NCBI RefSeq assembly: GCF_001687325.1
Contig: NZ_LZRD01000025.1
Coordinates: 1 to 64,000, forward strand
Source of the DNA: Streptomyces sp. PTY087I2
GTDB lineage: Bacteria; Actinomycetota; Actinomycetes; Streptomycetales; Streptomycetaceae
Direction: 5' to 3'
DNA length: 64,000 nt
Part shown: positions 8,294 to 16,412 of the stretch, in pieces
Position numbering within the stretch: position 1 is the first letter of the stretch
How the letters are laid out: each line of letters starts with the position of its first letter
Program-made: the position numbers and the translations under genes
The notes under the pieces: generated by a model
Databases searched by the model: none
Seen by the model: the letters and a program-made list of their open reading frames with translations, nothing else
What the model was told of the DNA's origin: nothing

Positions 8294-9833
8294 GCGCAAC
8301 GCCTTGGAAGGGTTCGGCAGCCCGGAGAAGCTCCTTCGGGAGGTAGGCGGAATCGACCCGGATCGCCCAGCCGCGTCGGCGGGCGTGGCAGGCCAGGGCG
8401 AGAATGTCGAGGTTGATCGAGGCGTCCGAATCGTTGGCGCGGTCGGCGACCTCGTAGTGGTCGCGGTGGGCTTCGAGTGCGTCGGCGAGGGCCAGGTTGA
8501 AGCTCTCCTCATCGCCCTCCACCAGTTGTGACAGCAGCACGGCCGGCGGCATGGCGAAGCCCCAGTCCTTGGCCCTCTCCGCCTGCTCCAAGGCCTTTTG
8601 CGCGGCCGCTTCGGGATCGGTGCCCTTCAGATAGGCGTGGAGAGCTTCGCGGTACGCGCTGAAGGCGGAGCCGTCCGGGCCGACGGATTGGGGGCCGGCG
8701 AGGACGAGCGGGGCGAGGTCCTCTCGTACGCCGGTGATCAGCGCGAAGGCGACAGCCCGCTGCCAGGCGCCGGCGTCGATCCGGTCGCCCCGGTCGGCCG
8801 GGGTGGACGCAGCTTGGAGGCGTTCCCGGTAGATGGCCGTGACCCGGGCGTCCAGGGTCCGCTCGTAGGCAGGCCGGTCCACCACCAGCGGGCCCGCAGC
8901 CAGCGCGGCGACCGCGTCCGGCCGCCGGTTCCGGCCGAACCCTTCGGCCCGGGGGCCCCGCGCCTCGAAGCCGGTGACCAGCGCATGCGGCAGGTACTCG
9001 GTGTGGACGGCGGGCTCCCAGCCCAGCGTCCTGCGGGCGAACGCGGCGAGGGCGATCGGCACGAGCGGCAGAAGCGTCCTGGCGGGAGCCCCCGGTCCGT
9101 GCGCGGCGGCGTGGCCGGCCAACAGACCGGCGAGTTCGGCGTCGAACGCATCGCGGTCCTCGGAGGCCAGGGCGCGCAGCGCACGCAGGGCACCGCTGTC
9201 CGGGCGGTCCAGGAGGGGCTCGCCACTGTCACGGGCACGGACACGGTCCAGGGCCGCGTCGACGGCGGCGAGCTTGGCCTGCGCACTCGGCGGGTAGTCC
9301 TCATCGTCGCCGGTGTCGTCCAGCACCACGACCATCAGTGCGGTGGCGAGCTCTCCGGTGGGCGTGCCCTGCACCCGCGCGACGAACCTCTCCCGGGCGA
9401 AGTGAAAGGCCTCGCCGTGAAACGAGGCCTTGTCCCTGAGAACCGCCAGGCAGAGCGCGTCGATCCATTCCCCGGGCGTGACGCTCTCCTCGGGGGCGTC
9501 CTCTCCCGGGTCGTAGCTCATGCCGAAGTTCACGTACTCCAGGAAGATCTGGAAACTGCAGTGCGGGTGGTACGCCGCATAGGCGACGGCGCCGGCCGCG
9601 GCCTCGGAAGCGTCCTTCAGCACGGCCCGGGCCTCCGCCGTACCGAGGTCGGGGGTCTCGGCCGAGAGCGCCCCGAGATAGTCGAGGAACTCCTCGGCGA
9701 TGAACTGCCACTCGTAGGTAGCCATCCGCCCTGCCCTCGACGCGGACCGCACCTGGCCCCCGATGCGGTTGCTGAAGTCTTCACGTGCCGCCGACACGAC
9801 GGCCCCGCCCACCTGGTGACGCTCTATACGCAC
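8286..9833 (-). CDS. two-copy Imm49-family immunity protein
   Basis: The product has 515 residues, nearly twice the length of the Imm49 protein at 4.1 kb. It contains two similar units. The first ends LLPLVPIALAAFARRTLGW ... TEYLPHALV near residue 290; the second ends ASINLDILALACHARRRGW ... SAYLPKELL near residue 505. Both have the Leu-rich helix followed by a YLP motif that closes the single-domain protein. The N-terminus (MRIERHQVGG) aligns in character with the other Imm49 start. No toxin gene adjoins it, so it may protect against toxins from other strains. It is co-translated with the small gene downstream. Confidence 0.75.
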   Translation of the reverse strand: MRIERHQVGGAVVSAAREDFSNRIGGQVRSASRAGRMATYEWQFIAEEFLDYLGALSAETPDLGTAEARAVLKDASEAAAGAVAYAAYHPHCSFQIFLEYVNFGMSYDPGEDAPEESVTPGEWIDALCLAVLRDKASFHGEAFHFARERFVARVQGTPTGELATALMVVVLDDTGDDEDYPPSAQAKLAAVDAALDRVRARDSGEPLLDRPDSGALRALRALASEDRDAFDAELAGLLAGHAAAHGPGAPARTLLPLVPIALAAFARRTLGWEPAVHTEYLPHALVTGFEARGPRAEGFGRNRRPDAVAALAAGPLVVDRPAYERTLDARVTAIYRERLQAASTPADRGDRIDAGAWQRAVAFALITGVREDLAPLVLAGPQSVGPDGSAFSAYREALHAYLKGTDPEAAAQKALEQAERAKDWGFAMPPAVLLSQLVEGDEESFNLALADALEAHRDHYEVADRANDSDASINLDILALACHARRRGWAIRVDSAYLPKELLRAAEPFQGVAHG

Positions 9834-9926
9834 TACCGAACTCCTTGATCGCCTCTCCGTATCAGCCTAGGGGCGGGGTACGACAGTCCAGCCGTGGCGG
9901 GCGCCGGTGGCTCGTGAACGGCCCCC

Positions 9927-11365
9927 TCAGCCCAGCCAGTTGCCGAAGCGGACCGCCGACGGCGTCACGTCCAGGCTCGCCTCGCCGAAGGAGACGCTGC
10001 CCTTGGTGACCGGGCCCGTGCGGCTGCCTTTGAAGAGCCAGACGCCGCCCTGGTTCGTGTTCTCGCCGGGGGCCGCCACCGCCAGCGTGGCCGGTACACC
10101 CTTGGCTCCGGCCACCACGTGGACCTCGCCGCCGAAGCCGTCGCCTTGCTCGTCGACGCCCGGAACGTCCGCCGTGGACTGGCCGATCACCTTCGTGTCG
10201 GCGCCCGTGATGCCCGTGGCGCGGCCCTTGAAGATCAGGACCCCGCCGGCGTCCTTCGCCGTGCCCACGTCCTCGCCCGGCAGGCCCACGACGACCTCGC
10301 CGTAGCCGTCGCCGTCCAGGTCCCCCACCGCGGCGCTCGCGCCCATGGCGTCGCCCTGCTCGTCGGCGCCCGGCACCCCGGCGGTGGCCTGGGTGATCCA
10401 CTTCGGCTTCACGGACGTGTTCTGCCCCTTGGGGCCACCGAGGGCGACCGCCACCGCGCCGCCCTTGCTCGGGAAGTCCACGTCGCTGTCCAGGCCGGTG
10501 GGCCGCCAGGTGAAGACCAGGTCCGGGTACGCGTCGCCGTTGACCGAACCGACCGTCACCGAGGCGTGGTTGAGGTGCGTTCCCGGCGCGGTGACGATGT
10601 CGGCGCGGGTGAAGCCCTTGCCGGTCGACAGGTACAGCGACGTCCCGCCGCAGTCCGGCTCGTCGTTGCAGCCGGTGCTTACCAGCAGGTCGTCCTTGCC
10701 GTCGTTGTTGATGTCCGCGGCCTGTACGCCCTCGTAGGTCGTGACGCCATCGGCCGTCAGCACCGTGCGGGTGCTCCCGACCGAGCCGTCGCGCCGACGT
10801 TCTCGCTCAGCACGACCTTCCCGGCCCAGTCGGCGTTGTCGATCCCGGCCACGTCCGCCCGGCCGTCGCCGCCGAAGTCACCCACCGCTTCGCCCTGTCC
10901 CGGACCCTGGAACTCGACAGCCCGGGTGCCGAAACCACTCTTGCCGCCGAACAGGATGATCGGCCGGTCGTTACCGGCCGAGACCAGCAGGTCGGTGTAG
11001 CCGTCGGCGTCGATGTCGGCGGGCGCGGACCCGCCGAAGCGGGCGTTCGCGGTGGCCGAACCGGGGACTCCGGCCGTGTTCTGGTTGATCACCTGGTGCC
11101 GGGCCGGGTTGATGCCCTTCGCGTCGCCCGGATAGACCACCACGTAACCGGCCTTGTAACCGGCCTTCTTGATGCCGGACACGGTCCCGTCCGGCACCGA
11201 GGCGACCATGTCCTCGTACCCGTCCCCGTTGAAGTCGACCGGCTGCCGTACGACGGAGGCCGGCGCGGCCGCCACCGCCGTACCGGAGAGGGCCGGGGCG
11301 GCGGTCGCCGTGGCGGCGAGCGTCACGAAGATCGCCGAAGCGGTACGGAGTCGAGAAGTCTGCAT
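9927..11365 (-). pseudogene. secreted FG-GAP/VCBS repeat protein, split by one frameshift
   Basis: The 5' part (ATG at 11365) has a clear signal peptide: MQTSRLRTASAIFVTLAATA followed by an AVAAAP cleavage-like region. It then contains FNGDGYEDMVA and IDADGYTDLLV calcium-binding FG-GAP repeats. It stops at 10757 after an out-of-frame Arg/Ala tail. The 3' part continues with INNDGKDDLLV and LDGDGYGEVVVG repeats to 9927. Reading DGSVGSTRTVLTADG in the second frame shows that the two join near 10791-10797, where one missing base (a shortened GGCGG run) would explain the shift. The intact protein would have about 480 residues and form a beta-propeller outside the cell. The break may be real or a sequence error. 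Confidence 0.8.
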
Positions 11366-11531
11366 GGGTCATCCCCCCGGATGCGCGCGTGCGTACTGCG
11401 GGCGGGCCTGCTGCCCGCCATCTGCCCGGAAAGACCATCCGTGCGGCGAATGGTTGTGCACCCCGGTTCCGGACGATCACCTGCGAGGTGCCTGTGCCTT
11501 TGCCTACGTGGCTGGTTTCGGCGCCATCTTC

Positions 11532-11546
11532 TTGCGTTGTACGCAA
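11532..11546. promoter_or_regulatory. inverted repeat before the methyltransferase gene
   Basis: TTGCG and CGCAA flank a 5-base spacer (TTGTA). The site lies about 40 bases before the methyltransferase start and between divergent genes. The size and place fit a repressor operator. The binding protein is unknown. Confidence 0.35.
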
Positions 11547-11587
11547 CATTGCATGCGCCAAACGCAGGAGTCCGTACGCTCGATCGC

Positions 11588-12502
11588 ATGGCTCACGCAC
11601 ACCAGCACCACCGCGATCAGCATCAGCACGGTCAGCACCACCACGCGGCGCCCTCCGCCCACGCCCACGACTCCGACGCGACCCCCAACGGCCTTCCCGA
11701 GATCCTCGATCTCGACGCAGCCCTCTTCGCGCCCCGCCTGACCGCCCTCACCGGGCGTATCGCCTGCCTGGCCGGTGACGACGTCCGGCACATCGTCGAC
11801 CTCGGCTCGGGCACCGGGACCGGCACCTTCGCCCTGCTGGAGCAGTTCCCGACCGCCCGTGTGACCGCCGTCGACAGCTCGCCCGCGATGCTGGAACTGC
11901 TCGTCTCGGCGGCCCGCGAGCGAGGACTGGGCGACCGGGTGCGCACGCTGGAGGCCGACGCCGGTGCGGGGCTGCCGGGGGTGGTCGACGCCGACCTCGT
12001 CTGGGCGTCGGCGTCCCTGCACCACCTGGACGACCCCGCGACCGCCCTGGCCGGGATCCGCGCCGCGCTGCGCCCCGGAGGGCTGCTGGCCGTCGCGGAG
12101 GCGGACGGGATGCCGTCCTTCCTGCCCGCGGACGGGGAGCCGGGCGAGCTGGAGGCCCGCTGCCGCGCGGCGCTCGACGGCCTGCACGCCGAGCGGATGC
12201 CGCACCGGGGTGCCGACTGGGGCTCCCTGCTGACGGCCGCCGGATTCTCCGTCGAGCAGGAGCGAGCCGAGCCGTGGGAGCTGCGCGCCCCGTTGCCCGA
12301 GGGGGCCGGGCGGTACGCCTTCCTGGTCTTCGAGCGGATCCGCGGCTCTCTCGACGGGCGCGTCGCCGCCGACGACCTGGCCGCGCTCGACCGGCTCATC
12401 GACGGCGGGCCCGAGGACGTACGCCACCGCGACGACCTCGTCGTACGGTCCACGCGCCGGACATGGATGGCCCGCCCGGCCCAGGAAGACCTGAAGACCT
12501 GA
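11588..12502 (+). CDS. SAM-dependent methyltransferase with His-rich N-terminus
   Basis: The product has 304 residues. The first 28 are extraordinarily His-rich (MAHAHQHHRDQHQHGQHHH ...), about 12 His in 20 residues, which suggests binding of a transition metal such as nickel, zinc or copper. From residue 65 a class I Rossmann methyltransferase begins: VDLGSGTGTGTFAL is motif I, VTAVDSSPAML motif II and LVWASASLHHLDDP the post-motif region. The substrate is unknown. The ATG at 11588 is chosen because upstream codons in the frame lack coding character. It is divergent from the FG-GAP gene, with an inverted repeat in the gap. An exact 16-bp tandem repeat overlaps its stop codon. Confidence 0.82.
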   Translation: MAHAHQHHRDQHQHGQHHHAAPSAHAHDSDATPNGLPEILDLDAALFAPRLTALTGRIACLAGDDVRHIVDLGSGTGTGTFALLEQFPTARVTAVDSSPAMLELLVSAARERGLGDRVRTLEADAGAGLPGVVDADLVWASASLHHLDDPATALAGIRAALRPGGLLAVAEADGMPSFLPADGEPGELEARCRAALDGLHAERMPHRGADWGSLLTAAGFSVEQERAEPWELRAPLPEGAGRYAFLVFERIRGSLDGRVAADDLAALDRLIDGGPEDVRHRDDLVVRSTRRTWMARPAQEDLKT

Positions 12503-12526
12503 AGGCATGAAGACCTGAAGGCATGA
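12495..12526 (+). repeat. 16-bp tandem repeat, two exact copies
   Basis: The unit AGACCTGAAGGCATGA occurs twice without mismatch. The first copy contains the methyltransferase stop codon. It probably arose by replication slippage. Confidence 0.85.
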
Positions 12527-12648
12527 GGAAGCAGGCAGCATCGTCGGCCCCCTGGGGCATCGTGTGCTGCCCTGCTGTCCCTTCCGCCGGGCGTACACCG
12601 TCAAGCAGCCTGGGAGGCTAGCCATCGACGCGACGAAGGAACCTCTCT

Positions 12649-13944
12649 GTGCGTGCGCATGCCTCGGGATCGGGAAAAGAACCTGCCGGTAGCCCTTCAC
12701 GTGGCCGGACCCGGGCCGCGGCTCCGGCCCGCCCCGCGGGCGGCACCGCCAGAGCCCTTGACTCGAAGAGCGCCCTCGCGCTGCAACGGGCCCTGGGCAA
12801 CGCGGCGGTGACACGCATGCTGGAAGAGGAGCGGGGACGGGCGGAGGAATCGGCCCGGTCCGGCGGGACGGAGGCCGCGCCCGGCGTCCAGCGATCCGCC
12901 GTGCAGAACGTGCTCCGGGCCCCAGGGCGCCCCCTCGACGCCGCGCTCAAGGACGACATGGAGAGCCGGTTCGACGCCGACTTCTCCGACGTACGCCTGC
13001 ACACCGGCGCGGCCGCCCGGGACTCCGCCGCCGAGATCGGTGCCCGCGCCTACACCTCCGGAAGCCACATCGTGATCGGCGACGGGGGCGACGACCAGCA
13101 CACGCTCGCCCACGAGTTGACCCACGTCATCCAGCAACGCACCGGCCCTGTCTCCGGCACCGACGACGGCACCGGTCTGCGGATCAGCGACCCCTCCGAC
13201 CGTTACGAGCGCGAGGCCGAGGCGAACGCGTCGCGGGTGCTGTCCCGGCCGCCGGCCCACAGTCCGGCAGAGGGTGCGGGCCATGGCCCGTCCTCCCACG
13301 ACACCGGGGCCGCCACCGTTCAGCGGCGCCCCCGGGAGAAGCCCGCCGAGGAGGAGGGCGACCACACACACGTGGACCCCGACTACCCCGGGCTGCGACT
13401 GACGGTGGACCAGGCCCTGACCGACGAGTACTACGAGACGATCTTCAAGCTCGGCGGATCCGAGGAGCGGGTGATCTTCGACGGGGACGGCAGCTTCGGC
13501 TACATCAAGGTCGACGAAGGGCTCCAGACCTACTACAGCCTCGTCGAGGGCAAGATCGGAGCGCAGGAGGCCCAGGCGAACCTGAGCGGCCACTTCTCGC
13601 CGCAGCGAGACAGCAGCTACCACGTCCGGGCCAACGGCAAGCAGTTCCAGGACGCCCGGATCGACAGCCTGCAGGACTTCGAGGCCGCGGGCATCGGTCC
13701 GGGGCAGCTGGTCGAGGTCAGCGTGGCGCTGCTGGGCCGGGCGAGCGGTCGCGCGGAGACCGTGGCGGGCGGGCTCGTCGAGAGCCGGCTCGGCAACGCG
13801 ACCACCGGCATGCGGAACAGCGCCGCGCTCGATCCGATCAAGATCCGTGTCACGTCGAGCGGCATCTCCATCTCGGACGGGAACCACCGGCTCGCCGCGG
13901 CTGCGCGCGAGGGCCACGCCTACGCGCCGTGCATGATCGTCTGA
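12649..13944 (+). CDS. eCIS-core DUF4157 protein with ParB-like C-terminus
   Basis: The product has 431 residues and starts at GTG behind GAAGGA. Residues 20-60 are a disordered Ala/Arg/Gly-rich leader with SALALQRALGNAAVTRM, typical of DUF4157 proteins. The DUF4157 domain spans about 95-165: DMESRFDADFSDVRLHTGAAA, GSHIVIG and HTLAHELTHVIQQ, with zinc motif H155-E156-x2-H159. This domain occurs in cargo or toxins of extracellular contractile injection systems. The last 40 residues read IKIRVTSSGISISDGNHRLAAA; D410-G-N-H-R resembles the ParB/sulfiredoxin-fold motif. No contractile sheath gene is nearby. Protease or effector function is inferred from the domains. Confidence 0.8.
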   Translation: MRAHASGSGKEPAGSPSRGRTRAAAPARPAGGTARALDSKSALALQRALGNAAVTRMLEEERGRAEESARSGGTEAAPGVQRSAVQNVLRAPGRPLDAALKDDMESRFDADFSDVRLHTGAAARDSAAEIGARAYTSGSHIVIGDGGDDQHTLAHELTHVIQQRTGPVSGTDDGTGLRISDPSDRYEREAEANASRVLSRPPAHSPAEGAGHGPSSHDTGAATVQRRPREKPAEEEGDHTHVDPDYPGLRLTVDQALTDEYYETIFKLGGSEERVIFDGDGSFGYIKVDEGLQTYYSLVEGKIGAQEAQANLSGHFSPQRDSSYHVRANGKQFQDARIDSLQDFEAAGIGPGQLVEVSVALLGRASGRAETVAGGLVESRLGNATTGMRNSAALDPIKIRVTSSGISISDGNHRLAAAAREGHAYAPCMIV

Positions 13945-13953
13945 CCCCGGTCC

Positions 13954-13974
13954 GGGGCCCTGAGTCCGGGCCCC
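13954..13974. terminator. GC-rich hairpin after the DUF4157 gene
   Basis: GGGGCCC and GGGCCCC pair around a 7-base loop 10 bases after the stop codon. A third GGGGCCC arm follows. There is no T-tract, as is common in Streptomyces. Confidence 0.45.
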
Positions 13975-14098
13975 GAATCCGGGGCCCCCGTCCGTGACCC
14001 CAGCCCGGTATCCCCGGTCCGGTCGACAGCGCCGCTAGCATCCGTGGAGACCCGAGAGCCTCCGGGGGAGACCCGAACGGATGAGGAGCGAGCAACAC

Positions 14099-15025
14099 AT
14101 GCGATTCGCCCTGGAAGCACTGTTCGCGGACGTGCCCGCCGAGCAGATCGCCGAGGCCCGGGACTTCTACCGGTCGCGGGTGGCAGGCCGTGGGCCCGCC
14201 GACTTCGCGGAGCTGGAGGAGGCCCGGGCGAAGAAGCCCGCGCCCCGTGCCGCCGTTCCGCCGCCCCTCGAAGAGACGGTCGAGGCCGCCGGGGTACGGA
14301 TCCCGGTCCGGGTCTTCCTGCCGTCCGGCGGTCCGCCCCAGGGGGTCTACCTGGACATCCACGGCGGCGGCTTCTACATGGACTCCGCCGCGCACAGCGA
14401 CGTACGCAACAGGGTTCTCGCCGACGCCCTGAACACCGTCGTCGTCAGCGTCGACTACCGGCTGGCCCCCGAACACCCCTGGCCCGCCGCGCCCGACGAC
14501 TGCGCAGCGGTGGCGCTCCGGCTCGTCGAGCAGGCCGAAACCCGCTTCGGGACCTCGCGGCTCGCGATCGGCGGAAGTTCCGCCGGAGCCACCCTCGCCC
14601 TCACGACCCTCCTCCGGCTACGGGACCGGGGCGTCGTCGACCGGTTCGCCGGGGCGGCGCTCCGCTTCGGCACCTGGGACCTGAGCGCGCACACCCCGAG
14701 CGGCCGCCTCATCGCGGACGAGTACTTCCTCCAGGCGTACGTCGGCCACGTGCCGGACCGCGACCGCACCCTTCCCGACATCTCGCCCCTCTACGCCGAT
14801 CTGACCGGTCTTCCTCCGGCCCTGCTGGTCGTGGGCGCCGAGGACATCCTGCTGGAGGACAACCTGACCATGGCCGGGCGGCTGTCGGCGGCCGGGAACG
14901 ACGTCGAGCTGCGCATCTACCCGGCCGCACCCCACGGCTTCACCGGCCACCCCACCGCCCTGGCCGCCATCGCGGTCGACGGCGTCAACTCGTGGCTGCG
15001 CGAGCGGATCAGCGGTCACCTCTGA
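14099..15025 (+). CDS. alpha/beta hydrolase fold-3 (HSL-type esterase)
   Basis: The product has 308 residues from the ATG behind AGGAG at 14083-14087; an in-frame ATG at 14081 would add six residues. The hormone-sensitive-lipase features are all present: DIHGGGFYMDS carries the oxyanion-hole HGGG, SVDYRLAPEHPWPA is the typical follow-up, GGSSAGA holds the nucleophilic Ser, VVGAEDILLEDN the acid and APHGF the catalytic His. There is no signal peptide, so it is cytosolic. The likely substrate is a short-chain ester; the natural one is not evident. The 3' end overlaps the convergent acetyltransferase gene by 17 bp. Confidence 0.88.
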   Translation: MRFALEALFADVPAEQIAEARDFYRSRVAGRGPADFAELEEARAKKPAPRAAVPPPLEETVEAAGVRIPVRVFLPSGGPPQGVYLDIHGGGFYMDSAAHSDVRNRVLADALNTVVVSVDYRLAPEHPWPAAPDDCAAVALRLVEQAETRFGTSRLAIGGSSAGATLALTTLLRLRDRGVVDRFAGAALRFGTWDLSAHTPSGRLIADEYFLQAYVGHVPDRDRTLPDISPLYADLTGLPPALLVVGAEDILLEDNLTMAGRLSAAGNDVELRIYPAAPHGFTGHPTALAAIAVDGVNSWLRERISGHL

Positions 15026-15596
15026 CCCTGGCGTGCAGATGCATGTCGTGCCGGCCGTCGTCGTGCACGGCCGCATCGCGCTTGGTGCCTTCCAGCCGGT
15101 AGCCAGCCTTGGTCGCGACCCTGCACGAGGCGTCGTTACGCGTCGAGTGGTCCAACTCCAGCCGGTGGAAGCCGATGTCGTCCAGTGCCCACGCGCTGAC
15201 CGCCGCGAGTGCGCGGGAGGCGACCCCCGCGCCGCGAGCGGCCGGGAGCACCCAGTACGCCGCGTTCGCGACCCCGTCGGCGAAGTCCACGCGGCGCAAG
15301 GCCATCCGGCCGAGCACCTCGCCGCTGTCGCGGGCGACGGCCCAGTGGCAGCCCCTCTCCCGCTCCCAGTCCCGGCGGTACCCGTCGAACCAGTCCTCCA
15401 CCTGGGCCACGGTCGAGGGGCGGTGCGTGTGCCAGCGGTGCGTCTCCTCGTCCTCGTACGCGGACAGGAACGCCCGCGCGTCGGCCCGCTCCCACGGACG
15501 CAGCAGCACGCCCTCGGCCACGGGGAGCACGGGTTGCGGGGCGGCGGCGAGGCAGCCGGAGGGCAGGGTGGGCGGCGTCGACAACGTACGAGTCAT
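15009..15596 (-). CDS. GNAT-family N-acetyltransferase (RimJ/RimL type)
   Basis: The product has 195 residues. LRPWERADARAFLSAYEDEETHRW opens the RimJ/RimL-like fold. RGAGVASRALAAVSAWALDDIG contains the acetyl-CoA pyrophosphate loop, and RLELDHSTRNDASCRVATKAGYRLEG is the typical C-terminal motif with Asn and the GY(R)LEG ending. It probably transfers an acetyl group to a protein N-terminus, amino sugar or small amine; the substrate cannot be read from the sequence. It is cytosolic, monocistronic and convergent with the esterase, with overlapping stops. Confidence 0.85.
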   Translation of the reverse strand: MTRTLSTPPTLPSGCLAAAPQPVLPVAEGVLLRPWERADARAFLSAYEDEETHRWHTHRPSTVAQVEDWFDGYRRDWERERGCHWAVARDSGEVLGRMALRRVDFADGVANAAYWVLPAARGAGVASRALAAVSAWALDDIGFHRLELDHSTRNDASCRVATKAGYRLEGTKRDAAVHDDGRHDMHLHARVRGDR

Positions 15597-15675
15597 GGCC
15601 TCATCGTCACAGCCGGGTCTGGGGGCGTCCGCCCAGCCCCCTACGCGCCCCGGCCGTACCGCACACGCGACGCCG

Positions 15676-15713
15676 TCTCACATGTACGACGCCGTCTCAC
15701 ACGTACGACACCG
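15676..15713. repeat. 19-bp imperfect tandem repeat at the NIPSNAP 3' end
   Basis: Two units, TCTCACATGTACGACGCCG and TCTCACACGTACGACACCG, differ at two positions. The second unit encodes the last five residues and stop of the NIPSNAP gene, so the repeat spans a coding end. Confidence 0.75.
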
Positions 15714-16341
15714 TCGGCAGCAGGCGCAGCCGCCGCGGCGGACGGGTCAGGTGCGCCGACAGGTCCGGCAGCGGCGCCGGCTCCCCCGCCGTGAACCAGA
15801 CCACCACGTCCTCGCCGGTCCGTACGGGCAGGGCGGGGAAGGTGTTCTCCGCGTGCTCGGTACGCAGCACCTCCGCCGGCACCGCCCCGGCGGGCAGCTC
15901 CGGGCGCAGCCGCCGCTCCACGTGGTCCGCGAAGGCCCCCGGGTCGCGCGGGTGGCAGATGGTCGCGACGACCAGCCCCTTGTCGGACGACGCGGGGACG
16001 GCCGGTCCGCGCAGCAGCAGTACGTCGTCCGAGTCCACCATCGTCGCGTTGGCCGCGTCCCGGTGCGCCCGCCAGACCGGGCCGCCGTAGAAGGAGTGCA
16101 GAGCACGGGCGCGTTCCGCCATGTCGGGGAAGCTGCGCAGCCAGACGAAGCGGTCCGGGTCGTCCAGGTCCCGGAACCGGCCGCCGACGCGGATGCCCGC
16201 CTTCTCCTGCCCCGTCACGAACTCCCGCTCGAACAGCTCGATCAGGGTGTCCCGGGCGCCCGGGTGCAGCGTGTACTGCCGGAGTTCGACGACGGGGGAA
16301 GGGTTCACGGTCACAGTCGCGGTCACGGGCCTGGAGTTCAT
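15697..16341 (-). CDS. NIPSNAP-family protein
   Basis: The product has 214 residues. VVELRQYTLHPGARDTLIELFEREFV is the classical NIPSNAP dimeric alpha/beta-barrel start, and RFVWLRSFPDMAERARALHSFYGGPVWRAHRDAAN is the conserved second motif. A second, weaker half follows (GLVVATICHPRDPGAFADHVERRL), giving two ferredoxin-like repeats. NIPSNAP proteins are small-molecule binding or monooxygenase-like; no specific reaction is visible. It is divergent from a WYL regulator, and the perfect inverted repeat between them makes it the probable target of that regulator. Confidence 0.85.
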   Translation of the reverse strand: MNSRPVTATVTVNPSPVVELRQYTLHPGARDTLIELFEREFVTGQEKAGIRVGGRFRDLDDPDRFVWLRSFPDMAERARALHSFYGGPVWRAHRDAANATMVDSDDVLLLRGPAVPASSDKGLVVATICHPRDPGAFADHVERRLRPELPAGAVPAEVLRTEHAENTFPALPVRTGEDVVVWFTAGEPAPLPDLSAHLTRPPRRLRLLPTVSYV

Positions 16342-16359
16342 GGCCGGAGGCTAGGACCT

Positions 16360-16386
16360 GTCCCCTGACATCTGCTGTCAGGGGAC
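16360..16386. promoter_or_regulatory. perfect operator palindrome between NIPSNAP and WYL genes
   Basis: GTCCCCTGACA and TGTCAGGGGAC are exact inverted 11-bp arms separated by TCTGC. It starts 19 bases before the NIPSNAP ATG and ends 26 bases before the regulator ATG, so one bound dimer could control both divergent promoters. Confidence 0.8.
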
Positions 16387-16412
16387 TTCCCCGCCCGGGG
16401 ATAATCCCCGCC

